The notes below the pieces were generated by a model. That model was not told the origin of the DNA. It ran no database searches and saw only the letters and a list, made by a program, of their open reading frames with translations. Positions 32,501 through 33,532 of a DNA stretch of 64,000 bases are shown here, piece after piece; the stretch's first letter is position 1, and each line of letters begins with the position of its first letter. The DNA is from Microbacterium terrisoli. Its GTDB lineage: Bacteria; Actinomycetota; Actinomycetes; Actinomycetales; Microbacteriaceae. Location: the NCBI RefSeq assembly GCF_030866805.1, contig NZ_CP133019.1, positions 1,054,001 to 1,118,000 of the forward strand, given 5' to 3'. Made by a program: the position numbers and the translations under genes.

Positions 32501-32944
32501 ATGTCGTCGCTGCAGGCCGTGCTCGACTACGACAACAACCGCGAAGCCGACGTCGACCAGCACGGCATCGCGACGGGTGCGGTGACGACGACCACGACGG
32601 CGACCGGGGTGACGACGACCGGGGCGTCGGAAGTCGGAGCGTCGGGTGGCGATTCGGCCGAGGCGACGGTGCCGGCAGGGTCGACCGCATTGTCGAGTGC
32701 AGCATTCGCCTGGGCTCCGTCCGACGCGACGGTCGCGTATGTCGGAGGACAGCGTGACGGGGCCGATTCGGCATCCGCAGGTGCGGCCGACAGCGGCGAT
32801 TCGACCGCCGTGACCGATTCGACGGTCGTGATCGCCTCGGGCGGGGACCTCGGCCTGCCGCCCGCCGGCTCCTCGAGCCTTGCGTTGCGCCTCCTCGCGC
32901 TGCTGGTGGGCGCGGATCCGAACGATCTCGTCCTCGCGGGCTGA
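5438..32944 (+). CDS. giant secreted repeat protein (about 9,168 residues), RTX/adhesin type
   Basis: One uninterrupted reading frame of 27.5 kb encodes a protein of very roughly 0.9 MDa, rich in Gly, Ala, Asp, Thr and Val. The frame is open from 5327, but the ATG at 5438 is preferred because GGAAGG precedes it and a Sec signal peptide follows at once. Modules in residue order: signal peptide 1-44; matrixin-like domain about 71-200; Thr/Asp-rich linker 236-361; GGxGxDT/ENLTGG repeats 381-1075; LktA-like beta repeats about 1300-5090, interrupted by TYYV modules; further beta repeats to about 6370; Calx-beta-like modules 6371-6851; RTX nonapeptides 7100-8040; six DxDxDG modules 8138-8911; TPGFWKN domain 8916-9041; Ser/Thr-rich tail. 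The mosaic is known from giant adhesins, mostly of Gram-negative bacteria and Planctomycetes. A calcium-stabilised surface or matrix protein is the best inference. No type I secretion, two-partner or sortase gene is nearby. Confidence 0.85.
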   Translation: MVRGKSGIGELRLRSHGRGLRLCAVIATFSVIAMPGTLPGAVFAQPVSHAQALHAVGSSPASSASASLDSADIARVLPAALAMWPDSSNDQRIRDLSIQIAPLSGDLLAITRGDTITVDPAAAGHGWFADPTPWASEEFRVQGGIARALATGPAAGRMDVQTVLAHEIGHVLGRADLSDGGDAVMEGTLATGRRVLGVGRDEGAQPAVQRALAAGTGFALRAMDAAADAPTDQVSAAPADTTSVDPTTTVTTTTADSSDPTSDPAATDATVTDPAATDATATDPTVTDTTVTDTAATDPTAPDSTATDAATTGSTSTDATATDTTVTDATVTDPTTTDATTTDATTTDATVTDPTATVANADGTQASPAIAATSTETTVPSDWEYAADAAAVTQVRAGDGVLSVGDQQRALNTVTSLHIFGTDADDTLDIDSGALAALAGLVVTYDGGAGHDALVGPKADATWTVTGTGEGTLAAAGGTVAFRGLELLTGGVGNHDTFVLDAAGTIAAVDGGAGGYDTLVVRHGTFAHVASTVSGPQSGTIVRDQFVTAYAGLEPIKIESPTGTYTVSAATTGNHTVRIHSNNATDATVDFTDGSGESTSITITSAATLNVLGGAGDDSFAIEALPSLVTLVVSGGAGNDTFTVDKSWTGVVTIDGGADDDTIMGPDVDTDWLITGLNSGSTSTMSFTNVENLTGGTGVDVFTLGTDTTGTTVVTGQLSGTIDGGATPVGTTSQDTLTAADIANEWTVDGADSGSIGTGTTVTSFRRIANLVGGSADDTFSIRAGGSVSGTISGGADDADADIPAVDTLTYELFGSPVTFTLTSGAFALSDLFSASTAAADPGAGRVAMNGTDPNAVTELFLSTADTTGADATASITRAEGTTGGQIRLSGTSDPSSWLLFRLLGMLVPAGGTYAIANVELISAGSGAPFVAGDTVVVSYLPPAPFATAVGALADIDVVTGSASSDTIRGPPADVVQWTVDGTNEGTVAGVSFSSFENLLGSADNADVFSVSKGATVSGIIDGGSGGTDSLLLFTSDTDAAVYNVAGTDVAGTTHLAGTVAVAFAGLDHLDVISGNDSTRYISGTDFADTMTFASNGATSMKVTLAHVAWYDPAAGVITSSLTFANPLTALVIEGRAGADTIVIQSLSPGWHSGASLYVYGNRRLSETVPIFVDDDLADTVSFTGDIDTKDGTLEAYAAHISVAPGITINAGEGWITFRARQIGLATVENLSPVYVTDRNVSITVGAGAVIAATGIYLIAQAEDRSLSEYLSVPKEVANFVIDPLTDKIGSALALPVKVLVRNSTATITIGDGAHLVGADTVGIYATASADAGGTAHGSLFSVGYAQATATATVTIGTNVLITSTAAIVITSSAEASASLSASTSRSLEGIRTPGGAQFALSVAVSNAVATSHVTVGHGTRIEADKTVNIQATGGVESEAEAEAGLFADGTAGLAFGIQLSDADIKTTVDGTVIAHMVPGSIVKIEIDPLNTTPDTYGYVDYANNRIWVGDIALVTEDTITYTNRRGTDIGGLVNGREYYLIVFGDGWIYLAPTEHDAVIAGLGEDHLAGHVVDLVKGSGALATKDNTRPFAGSDVDGADDTVTLSWTGGVFNTFELGQAVVYHQGTQAIRGLEDKHTYYIIASTGQNNLQGDTRFATAQVVGLAETENEARAGVAIDIGDVSDAATGYSFAAMHVLDSGFATGVGIVAALDASDSSSASGGLEPENDNTNTWSKFKDVIGTNVGDKIFGALTKSYAQEQAKAGVPSNSGLAVAGSLAFTFAHHDVITDVVGTAHIFSGEDLEIRATIEQSLTLNAESSVEPQTDATGASGATSAETMISIAVSVGVVENTAKATVHTGATLDGTRATRVISDVSYPFLTRLDQYLPLSWGAFIDSLRNDGYGAVTKYVDTTLGVKGAFFNTWTSATAEADEVGVAGSVTVLVLTNDSEATVQTGVAINEDAAWLTGDEQTVSVEATNYAQFIDMAGIFSLPDIDLDSKNTKFKDRISLSPVGANGEKGGAGGSFYIFVQHNTTHATVEDGAYVYSGADGGFNMKAEEALLHVVLVQSGTTGGKFAVAGAVAYIGQTSDTIARLGAKATVRGRDVRIYAGDLMTQVTWVGGITKGEGVGVGISVAINDLDRTTKAVIGAVDATSTATGTAWVPTVDSGISVSGAVDLLAKIDGDLWAFSVAGSASAPGETPPAPPANTPNKALAVLGNEVKTPPTGVAVAGAASVNIVSDTVQASIADAGRIDAGSITVTARDDLFQLSVTGGAAFTVGQRSGSKSLAGAFSFNDIDATVEAFIVTTDAVTTGDLTVVAERSGDLVTISAGLAGAAGNDSLSVAGSFSANVIVGGTRATVRGMTGAIGGSVRVAASDSSRIIAIGGGIAFGGKAGVGLGVGVNLLGTTGEALDVHATIAGSRLTIGGSSLKVTADAVNPATGQRIYALGAGIGAAVGPKTDIGLGFMMSINIIHGSTIAQIVSTSITDQPGGSALNTTVHAKDDSGIVAISGAVGVSSSTAIGAAIGYNEISGDIHATLDDVDLVADGSLTIEAIADQEIGGVAVGVAVSIGSQGKLAGAGSLLIDIIDQDVAATILDDVADSPIGASVISVAGPVKLSATDTSLIVAIGGGISVAVRGAAVGAAISYNLITNSLHAGIDSASVDARTGNLTIEAISKATLAAVAVGVAVSGGNAAIGGSVAVNSIANGVDAHIRNSTNVHAAGTVTVTATESATLISVGGGVGVSLRGTAIGGSFAYNYIGGGFDAANPDVVHRDSSSTDQISAVIENAAVTAGADIVVTAGYQPPTGPLPTTVQIAGVDADSPGVSIDIPGDPSTEANKPFAALIVSVAIGGAVADNIAVGAAVAINVVAHTITAHISGSRPVSAGGSILVSAADDLTAVAVAGGAAVGQNGAGIAVPLQIDLSTVTAYIGAGTTVDAQGAGTGVTARTGTKTGSTPDTQKVIGIAVAATSFETVRTIAIGLAGGARFGVAGSGSVTVMDRTVKAYIGDGAKINQGTTGESTAQSVLVRASDRLDHIGIAGSAALGGIAGIGAGVEVGVITRHTQAWIGAGAKVQARGDIRVLATSAETVVSVAGGIAAGIDAGIAGAVDVYVMDVTTTAEIRGTDSDAASPTVVLAEGSVQVAAADALTVDFVAGNVAVGGDAGIGGAVAVPVITKTVTARIGTRAVVDARGLRPGIDIPAGLTVSYGAYSDDPSQVAPPAITASDVGYDSSTQSADQNPLTDPQLTQRRTVAPVLRTGFTGVAVTALNSDDIGLYGIGVSGSGTASVQISAAVHVLNATVLATIDADAKVNATAGTEGSTQSVLVAADNDYQLLAVAGGAAVSGVVAATPGASVAVVTDTVTARIADDAQVQASADIAVSAHTTHEILVIAIAIAGSGEVAIAGAAGVLVLDDTTHAFVGDGAVVRAGGNVVVAASSDSDVDVLAIGAGIGIGAAGIGAGVGVTVITKDTRAWIGDASVDATGGSAAFVVVNDGTLGDDGAFGATDSGDDVHGVIVSAASSEDILSVGIAGAGGLGAGIAGAVTVEVLDADTRAYIAGGALINTLTTGAAHQDVRVVATDDVHVLAIAGAIAGGIVGLAGGVDVGVVHNDTTAFIAGHDVRAVRDVAVGAAANRKISSYAISAAGGAVGLGAAVSVWSLAGNLVSTYTYRDQEAGNQSSNALNGKDDDGNATSTISSLDDQLGKIGASNTLGTIASPHSDGEEVGDTQNSADIRDAASRTKNTLDENSPEGSVAAGTSATAVSTTMGSQTVPAGTTAFIGRSAAVTAGGDIDVTAREHLEITMIGGGLGVGGVGVGAGVAILTASDAVTAFVGYGATLRAGGTVSVIAVRHADLSVLGVTAGIGLAGGAAANVVVITDSAAVAAYLEDGPSAGKGVTILAAGAVEISAESIARIHTLAVVAAGGMLAGLGVAVLVLTLEGTSSAAIGMYATVGTDTATRTVGDVTVSATGTASISNFGDSAVTIVAIAGGTVAISAGVLAAVIGEAGAVRTSASIKRGAKVFSSGAVRVTVDQEGTITVSGGAGGLGFVAAGGLGVSSAVHGEGAASVAEGVTVRAASVTVSAKDTSAVTGEITVIGLGAIGVSGARVDSDIDASASAEVGSTSGAVTTLDASGAISLLATSSQTATADARGGSGGVGAVAWLVADATVTGSTTARIIGRTAIANALGVDVTAEALSARTYGHVVVGSGGGVSIGGSQAFATTAPQVTAGIGDDVTIGSAPSGSATADPIDGGVSVHASAAPEADSVANAYGGGAVQVGIPEAVSTIVPELDAHIGVSASNTVIYAKGSVSVAADLTDEAGEPLSDKISGISIDEDTLTFTYPGIGEGATLRYIGSREISGLHSGSEYTVLDTDTVGTIRLGSLFDAAAVDPLQETITFGSPHGFESGDCVVYDVRGGISILGSSATAGCGGSGTSTFFVRVIDGTTIKLTTTHDAAVASSDATDAVTVSDGVLTNGTIAAEPSGTAVIYRAPAAGTFSAGAVNVTPVQITDPQDDTKKIWAPKTTTADDGTVSITHDSSLHNIFVGTDLAAKLHDGDAVLYLQRGSTAITGLTSGHTYYVIKGENGIIQLATDLCQATGCDDTDITAIAITTSGDESALFSLERSLAGLRDGQTYYTITGGSLGTGQFQLATTPGGTAIAVSDANRPGPHLFGIVEVDLNVGTGTQALYANLTGTFPDDGGDVEYFTAAGGTPLAVAVPAGGDGVSGATVNGGSGGGVDVSVPTAAVNGSRTVDGVTHNATVTATMTVDTVNAQADVTVTANGALAATAYANAAGGGVVEVGEAHADVNLRSVTVAATISADSHIRAGRDVTVSAHSDHSVSATAQSKGGGVISAKIAETTARLTGSTTAAVGAGADVHAGRDILISADSALFGKTVADTASWGVGAGADSDNTNDDRGVRLTMATTVTIAAGVQLIGATVTLLAQLSKLDASARAIALGVNPILLGVATAYANADVNIDSDVTVTVGTDNGAQTIVRGEHGVDIRAITDDVHITRDAERLAVALIPPQAAHAGGTDDFANTVTTADPALIIAGARAAGGPLTTPAGADHVALYVQAENLGIHVDNDPPRDSDRYRDSDDSHQKRSGAIAWSADVLILGGQDGAPLLVVDANGRIAAVNAVTVNAAVAHVGDQVDPDGDGAYTVGPITNSGYGNVVFASNCTGCAIRNAADTDGAQPVFEFRDTLASVTIVDYSGKAATITGIDVAYRGQDTPLIVLRSVPAGVTVTFDLRHSVAPSIVDIEKRGDATLTIAGTIVNPIGLTRVVNLFRQILAGTAGLIVTNLLDIQATDATDGSIGAPGARLRVDLVRYTATPRVDAPSASGPRDPRIVAQAAVDVFLSLRGLERTQTGAVGMTIPIDLIRAGGDIDLEVRTAQRQDGTSTTADVRVQVPNEIIPGTWVQPKVVHRHFRPDSGVASTLDGAVYPSATGATDIDSVYVFAQRNAVLERTEIPVGTTGLAQYDTAVRDGELVLFASTALPGGTPGLLAGDHISVRDTESLARGMDAVDVGTPTTISLQGFIDLADDGTGWLDADVDGSIDLTETSGDLRLGLVRSRTSDVTLTADDSILDADPADHLVAVDPRDVEGVNITLIATHGTIGTEADFLEINLLDTVGVAATPVHGILNATAALGVYLRETVGDLRLGLVTSGRSAGVTDVSLSTAAGSILDGAGDGAGDAAADVVADRIDMRAWGGGIGSLAHDVDIDSAGTTGSGRLYTAADGSVFITETDGDLSVLTARSDTGDVRLTIPDLNGVRGPPNTGTQNLILLTDGVSLVTQDQPRHTTPGAADTVTTTRTGIWAQRDISLWVGDDVLAPVNSDIVAGRTIYIHGDTNRGPGGGTALDPDPLGAPVDENADTATSPTTAAGDFGTTMTFAGRLGGVFDLGGSSDRTDGALIFGHIDLDHFLFTGTQLGTAVHVYGSQNLSATDRTACAPTVLQLGCGDGEDQFLVRDLHTPDLPASNTLTLDGQQGTDHYRVETTADATRTYTVNLLDSGAPADGADEATVVGTAGDDVFLLRRTTCIAGEQADRPAFVALVHGTVDGLRASPATGTGVERIAYDTALNGRLAVLAGAGDDTFAVDDTSTAITLDGGAGADTFQIGQLFGTPRDAAAGLSPDDVFPRLMPTTRGYLSPGTGAPLVALGGTGDDRFTVYANQATVRLEGEDGNDQFVVRAFALAKTNADGTIRLDADGVAIPDIGSSTAAALDIRSGGGDDEVRYVMNAPVSIDGGTGYDKLIVLGTEFPDDIVITADGIFGAGATVTYRTVESVEIDGLEGSDQFFVQSTQGGVAYRVIGGLGSDSINVAGDISTDIAVRDIEGASGAVNHLVSSADPDYDGIIAGGIDLHVAGVNEGLVVITESGGTTAVTEGGGAAAFDTYTVRLSKAPTGAVYVTVSAAGSDAAESAAGGDTIWLCTGTAAQCADAFADYRRHVIDDGEPKVEPQRAVVLTFDADTWNIAQTVHVYAVDDALPEGDRVVAIGHTVIARDADDRAAGFDGAVVRDVAVLVRDSDTPGVNVVEIDPATDAEDGTNLVLEGVHGFTDDVLVSLASPPSGAVKIRADVPDGRLVITSADGRYDAATRTITFAAGDTASVRLTIGVTDDTVRQDPAWLRLVLTRVSGPVGYVFDARTLYVDVRDDDSPGVIVQQSGGETTVISGGQGDDYTIRLTHKPTADVVVAIEPDGLVDAVLGGRVALRAVGASGRGLYTGTVTIDSTSRRITRADGGSFLADGFEEGQLISFDGGATVYKIAVIRGTNATKDDVLELTATGALSSLSGAYTIRRYAAAVTFTPDDWYLPVTVELVADTAFALPAVRQGVKTFAVQPHLLSQLVGPLSVEGGVTGADRSLHTGIKLPGETDGLLPGIAAQPPENRQIDILNIFDDSSMQDQNRVLTSTSLTGTGLPQGYTVGGATAFGEPATVPGGISFGRISVTAGADGTVTGISTDAALSTIEVLNILFGQGNDRLLITGTLNAAPEDDGDPTTDPNPPAAHGVLTVVHGGGNQYVDGVIGGDTIIVTGGAGPDSPLVVYGDTSQDGVWYSGAPDRQDAGDFGSQPYDSFPGVADEDEHFLLPLASPYAHAGNDVIDASALFRDAAAAALPTVGLIAYGGEGDDTIIGSQTGDYLAGGSGNDTIQGQRGRDQIYGDSGVNVDIITRALTIATVNASAAPNADGLATGDDVLHGEGTGSAVAASTADDVDIVFGDHGVVTQDVADARTDLTGPPVFVRLQTTVRVTSMHTVRPADGGADVITGDIGDDWIFGGNGTDTIAGSDGLDTILGDNGSIVLVRPDGLMRLVTTTDPTAGAADVITGDAGNDLIFGGTGSDTVAGSAGKDLVFGDHGQVAATVAYQGGIGIRLDLLPVNLPVAQHPFVWTSIDTGAAEGGAADLLRGNAGDDIVIGGQGADRITGGDGADDLIGGHNVAGGSDTGDFIDGGAGDDAIAGDNADLLRTGGIASLRFQTLTATTIFVTDTGCPNIAASGPCGAAPTTGYDDPRGAPARTVQLFDHDTSTVPGVYGDDVIAGGAEDDVIFGQLGDDWIQGDGSVIDDEGATTIDIRVTRRSVEDWAGARRDGDDYIEGNGGDDVIFGGLGRDDLVGGSSDMFSLTTPERRPDGSDTIFGGAGTRLERSNLGDLSANGHAHDSDVILGDNGDIFRLVVQGPAVLDAMTPSTTFLRFAYDTYSGTDRLLPRAYALLDYTPGSPVGIGAADLVHGESGDDTIHGQLGDDVLFGEGQDDDLYGEWGNDRLYGGSGSDGMLGDDGVMRTSRNGIAEPLYGLTTADQQSYASIPGPFTGADLYVSGRIFKRVDLTTWIDGAVGNNDTMYGGLGDDFMHGGEGSDAMSGAEALRVFYNADLLRGALTRLATELPVVDTDPLHYDPTTTKFADYDADDPWAKIPGFLLNFDAYVVDERTGLPIMVDGQTVKSHDGRDMMFGDLWHDWLVGGTDCDWLFGGWGDDLLQLDDNLETAGGANTDPENDDPRFRDGDFAYGGAGRDVLIANTAQDRMFDWSGEFNSFVVPFSPFGTPTVNRTFSPHARDFIRALGDAAGADTGPAIPAGEPFDEIALVEPDDAAWGDQHGGPRDPQPGNIPGGGRDDVGGPHLGCGCDGTGLGGTPTVNVVKYVNGDDANQTGPALAIGAPVTWTYEVSVVGAASAQLTGIHDDNGTAGATGDDFDPEYVTGDTNGDGWIDPGELWLFRAAGIVQAGRYLNTVTVTALGADGTAVGDTDTATYTGVDVDGAAVHVETAVNAADPWHPTVAEDADQPTGPQLTVGKTVVFTYLVSAAGATPISGVVVTDDNGTPGLASDDFTAVFIGGDTDADGLLETGEIWLFRAERVVREGQYTARGSVAGTAGGVDLDDADPVNYQGAPAGVLVVKKAVNAASPLSPTTADEADTAAAAKLIAAGAAVVWTYRVWSTGGALRDVAVTDDNGSPDFSDDDFDPVYVSGDTNGDGVLDPGEVWLYTSLGVIAFPAERGLFGNTVGATARTEAGDAVQASDAAYGFGTVITPHVSKTVNGVAAPAAPGPTVPAGMTLIWRYQVTNTGNIGGVVALWDDNGTPGDVSDDFGPVYVSGDTDGDGLLDPGETWLYTAQGVAPLGAYANVATATVTLAATGQSGTATAIAHVFGIAVPPTGLTVDKRANGVAGTTLQVKAGSTVAWTVAVRLIDGSLPLQGTIVIDDLGTADTGDDVVLSLTGGDTDGDGVLDPGETWLFSYSLPAAAGLVCNTAAAGAHDQYGRAFVAQDSACVFGSAPGIRIKKAVNAADPWHPTGIDDADGAGKQFLTGTRMVYTYLVTNTGNVALTLGAFADDNGTASDASDDFTPRYVGGDTDGDGLLDVGEIWLFTSDGVITRIARTAGVTNVVRITATATDPALSVSSSDSATYRVSATAEGLTPGFWKNNALSWDAAAWPRNPDGTLVYRPDQTVGSVFGAATGAVASMTLLDALSAGGGGVNAMLRAAVAALLGSAHPDVAYPLTVAGLIDAVNAALADGGKKTMSSLQAVLDYDNNREADVDQHGIATGAVTTTTTATGVTTTGASEVGASGGDSAEATVPAGSTALSSAAFAWAPSDATVAYVGGQRDGADSASAGAADSGDSTAVTDSTVVIASGGDLGLPPAGSSSLALRLLALLVGADPNDLVLAG
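5648..6040 (+). other. matrixin-like zinc protease domain in the giant protein
   Basis: Residues about 71-200. The segment HGWFADPTPW followed by VLAHEIGHVLGRAD (His166, Glu167, His170, Asp176) matches the metzincin-type pattern HExxHxxGxxD found near the N-terminus of several giant repeat proteins. It is preceded by a beta-strand-rich stretch (IAPLSGDLLAITRGDTITVD). All three presumed zinc ligands and the catalytic Glu are present, so activity is possible, for example in self-processing. This is inferred from the motif only. Confidence 0.6.
6145..6520 (+). repeat. Thr/Asp-rich low-complexity linker with in-frame tandem DNA repeats
   Basis: Residues about 236-361 consist almost only of Thr, Asp, Ala, Val and Pro in a degenerate TDATVTDP pattern. 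In DNA this appears as variants of gcgacggatgccacggtgac. The clearest exact tandem is a 15-bp unit at 6439-6453, 6454-6468 and 6469-6483; the third copy differs by one base. All units are multiples of three, so copy changes would keep the frame. It separates the protease-like domain from the repeat body. Confidence 0.85.
6580..8660 (+). repeat. GGxGxDT / ENLTGG beta-repeat region of the giant protein
   Basis: Residues about 381-1075 hold some six to eight degenerate repeats of roughly 70-100 residues. The recurring pattern is W-V-G-x-GT, then FxxIENLxGGSxDDTF, then GGAGxDTL. Examples are WTVTGTGEGTLAAAGGTV, VENLTGGTGVDVF and IANLVGGSADDTF. Similar units occur in giant surface proteins of Proteobacteria and Planctomycetes. 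The Asp-Gly turns could bind calcium as in RTX rolls but are less regular. Confidence 0.7.
8830..9240 (+). other. conserved ITFRARxIG module of the giant protein
   Basis: Residues about 1131-1268 contain LEAYAAHISVAPGITINAG, GWITFRARQIGLATVENL and AGAVIAATGIYLIAQAEDRS. I recognise this run as a conserved transition segment in other giant repeat proteins, between GGxGxD repeats and the long beta-repeat array. Its function is unknown. Confidence 0.5.
9966..10440 (+). repeat. TYYV-type module cluster 1 (two copies) in the giant protein
   Basis: Two copies of a roughly 60-75-residue module with the core GLxxxxxYYxI, then an Ile/Leu-x-Leu-Ala strand. The copies show GLVNGREYYLIVFGDGWIYL and GLEDKHTYYIIASTGQNN. 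They interrupt the beta-repeat array and are followed by a less repetitive stretch around GALTKSYAQEQAKAG. Function unknown; the repeating core is visible directly in the sequence. Confidence 0.6.
18450..19440 (+). repeat. TYYV-type module cluster 2 (four copies) in the giant protein
   Basis: Four further copies of the module seen at 9966-10440. The cores read SGLHSGSEYTVLDTD, GFESGDCVVYDVRGGISI, GLTSGHTYYVIKGENGIIQL and GLRDGQTYYTITGGSLGTG. The first cysteines of the mature protein occur here, in DCVVYD, AGCGGS and LCQATGC. Recurrence of the module in two distant places suggests duplication of a defined domain. Confidence 0.6.
20980..22770 (+). other. mixed beta region with three SGDLRLGLV repeats in the giant protein
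   Basis: Residues about 5182-5778. The first part contains a two-Cys loop NCTGC and a conserved stretch DLRHSVAPSIVDIEKRGDA followed by NPIGLTRVVNLF, which recalls a module of other giant repeat proteins. From 22090 three related repeats of about 80 residues appear, with cores ETSGDLRLGLVRSRTSDVTL, ETVGDLRLGLVTSG and ETDGDLSVLTARSDTGDVRL. Each is followed by a SILD-like or Ile-Pro-Asp turn. Confidence 0.5.
24550..25990 (+). repeat. three Calx-beta-like modules in the giant protein
   Basis: Residues about 6371-6851 carry three beta-sandwich-like modules. They share the order glycine-rich strand, YTVRLSKAPTGAVYVTV-type strand, a LTFDADTWNIAQTV-type strand and a terminal acidic turn (RDSDTPGVNV, RDDDSPGVIV). 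This order is typical of Calx-beta domains, which bind calcium in sodium/calcium exchangers and surface adhesins. The first module also has a Cys pair (LCTGTAAQC). Confidence 0.55.
26735..29560 (+). repeat. RTX-type calcium-binding nonapeptide region of the giant protein
   Basis: Residues about 7100-8041 contain some 25-30 glycine/aspartate nonapeptides of the GGxGxDxux type in short runs. Examples are GGEGDDTI, GGNGTDTIAGSDGLDTILG, GGQGADRITGGDGADDLIGG and GQLGDDVLFGEGQDDDLYG. Such parallel beta-rolls fold on binding calcium outside the cell. The runs are separated by longer spacers, a layout common in giant adhesins. In Gram-negative bacteria this usually goes with type I secretion; here a Sec signal is present instead. 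Confidence 0.88.
29850..32170 (+). repeat. six DUF7507/DUF11-like modules, each with a DxDxDG calcium loop
   Basis: Residues about 8138-8911 form six tandem modules of 120-130 residues. Most open with a KxVNG or KAVNAADPWHPT motif, followed by a Val-rich strand (VTWTYEVSVVG-type). Five contain a DDNGT turn; the fifth has IDDLGTADTGDD instead. Each carries an EF-hand or dockerin-like loop: GDTNGDGWIDPGELWLF near 30050, GDTDADGLLETGEIWLF near 30454, GDTNGDGVLDPGEVWLY near 30851, GDTDGDGLLDPGETWLY near 31231, GDTDGDGVLDPGETWLF near 31600 and GDTDGDGLLDVGEIWLF near 31994. They look like cell-surface stalk domains with one calcium site each. Confidence 0.8.
32185..32944 (+). other. TPGFWKN domain and C-terminal tail of the giant protein
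   Basis: TPGFWKNNALSWD (residues about 8916-8928) opens a domain seen at the C-terminus of several DUF11-type surface proteins. After residue 9041 the chain is Ser/Thr/Ala/Asp-rich and disordered-looking, with a TTTTTATGV-like stretch. The last 30 residues read LPPAG (32855-32869), then SSSLALRLLALLVGA, then DPNDLVLAG. This resembles a sortase signal in order (LPxxG, hydrophobic segment), but Ala replaces Thr, the hydrophobic part is short and contains Arg, and no basic tail follows. Anchoring is therefore uncertain. Confidence 0.55.
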
Positions 32945-32979
32945 TCGCACCGCCCGGCGCCTCCCGCCGCCCCCGACGA

Positions 32980-33002
32980 TTCTTTTGCTTTACTCAAAAG
33001 AA
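32980..33002. promoter_or_regulatory. AT-rich palindrome, probable FurA operator
   Basis: TTCTTTTG (32980-32987) and CAAAAGAA (32995-33002) form a perfect 8-bp inverted repeat with a 7-base spacer. It stands out as the most AT-rich stretch of this GC-rich locus and lies 17 bases upstream of the furA start codon. Actinobacterial furA-katG operons are autoregulated by FurA from an AT-rich site in just this place. It probably overlaps the promoter and gives a very short leader. Confidence 0.7.
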
Positions 33003-33018
33003 AGCATAGGCTGAGGTC

Positions 33019-33459
33019 ATGCACGCGCACACCGCCGGGACCGAAGACGCCGGGACGGTCATCCGTGCTGCGGGACTGCGCCTGACCGATCCGCGGGCTG
33101 CCGTGCTGGACGCGCTGCGCGACCACCCGCACGCCAGCGCCGACCAGGTTCTCGCCGAGGTCGCGCCGAAGCTGCAGCATCCGAGCGTGCAGTCCGTGTA
33201 CAACGCGCTCAATGATTTCGTGGCCGCGGGGCTCGCCCGCCGCATCGAGCCGGCCGGGCATCCGCAGCTGTTCGAACTGCGGGTCGGCGACAATCACCAC
33301 CATCTCGTGTGCACCACGTGCGGCAGCGTGCGCGATGTCGACTGCGTCGTCGGCGAAGCGCCGTGTCTGACGCCGTCCGACCCGCGCGGCTTCCTGATCG
33401 ACGAGGCCGAAGTCACGTTCTGGGGCACGTGCGCCGCGTGCGCCGCCGGCGTCGCCTGA
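33019..33459 (+). CDS. furA: Fur-family regulator (FurA/PerR/CatR type)
   Basis: A 146-residue transcriptional repressor of the ferric-uptake family, most likely peroxide-sensing because it is followed directly by katG. An N-terminal winged helix ([20 protein letters not shown], then VYNALNDF as recognition helix) precedes the dimerisation domain. The latter has the His-rich regulatory metal site GDNHHHLVC. Two CxxC pairs (CTTCG and CAAC) probably form a structural zinc site. The spacer to katG is 73 bp, so both are probably cotranscribed from the palindrome at 32980-33002. In relatives FurA represses katG and leaves DNA upon metal-catalysed oxidation. Confidence 0.88.
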   Translation: MHAHTAGTEDAGTVIRAAGLRLTDPRAAVLDALRDHPHASADQVLAEVAPKLQHPSVQSVYNALNDFVAAGLARRIEPAGHPQLFELRVGDNHHHLVCTTCGSVRDVDCVVGEAPCLTPSDPRGFLIDEAEVTFWGTCAACAAGVA

Positions 33460-33532
33460 TCCTCACGCAGCCGGGCATCGCCCTGCCACAGCGCTGTCTG
33501 CCGACCATCGAAGCCGAAAGAGAAAGGGAACA

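Noticed and set aside
32855-32944. Canonical LPxTG cell-wall anchor
   Set aside because: The motif is LPPAG, the hydrophobic segment is short with an Arg, and no basic tail follows. It is reported only as a degenerate candidate.
8123-32950. Very long open frames on the minus strand opposite the giant gene (up to about 2,100 codons, for example 26630-32950)
   Set aside because: They mirror the coding frame in a GC-rich gene where stops are rare on the other strand. Their translations are Arg/His/Val/Asp-rich without domains or ribosome binding sites, so they are shadows.
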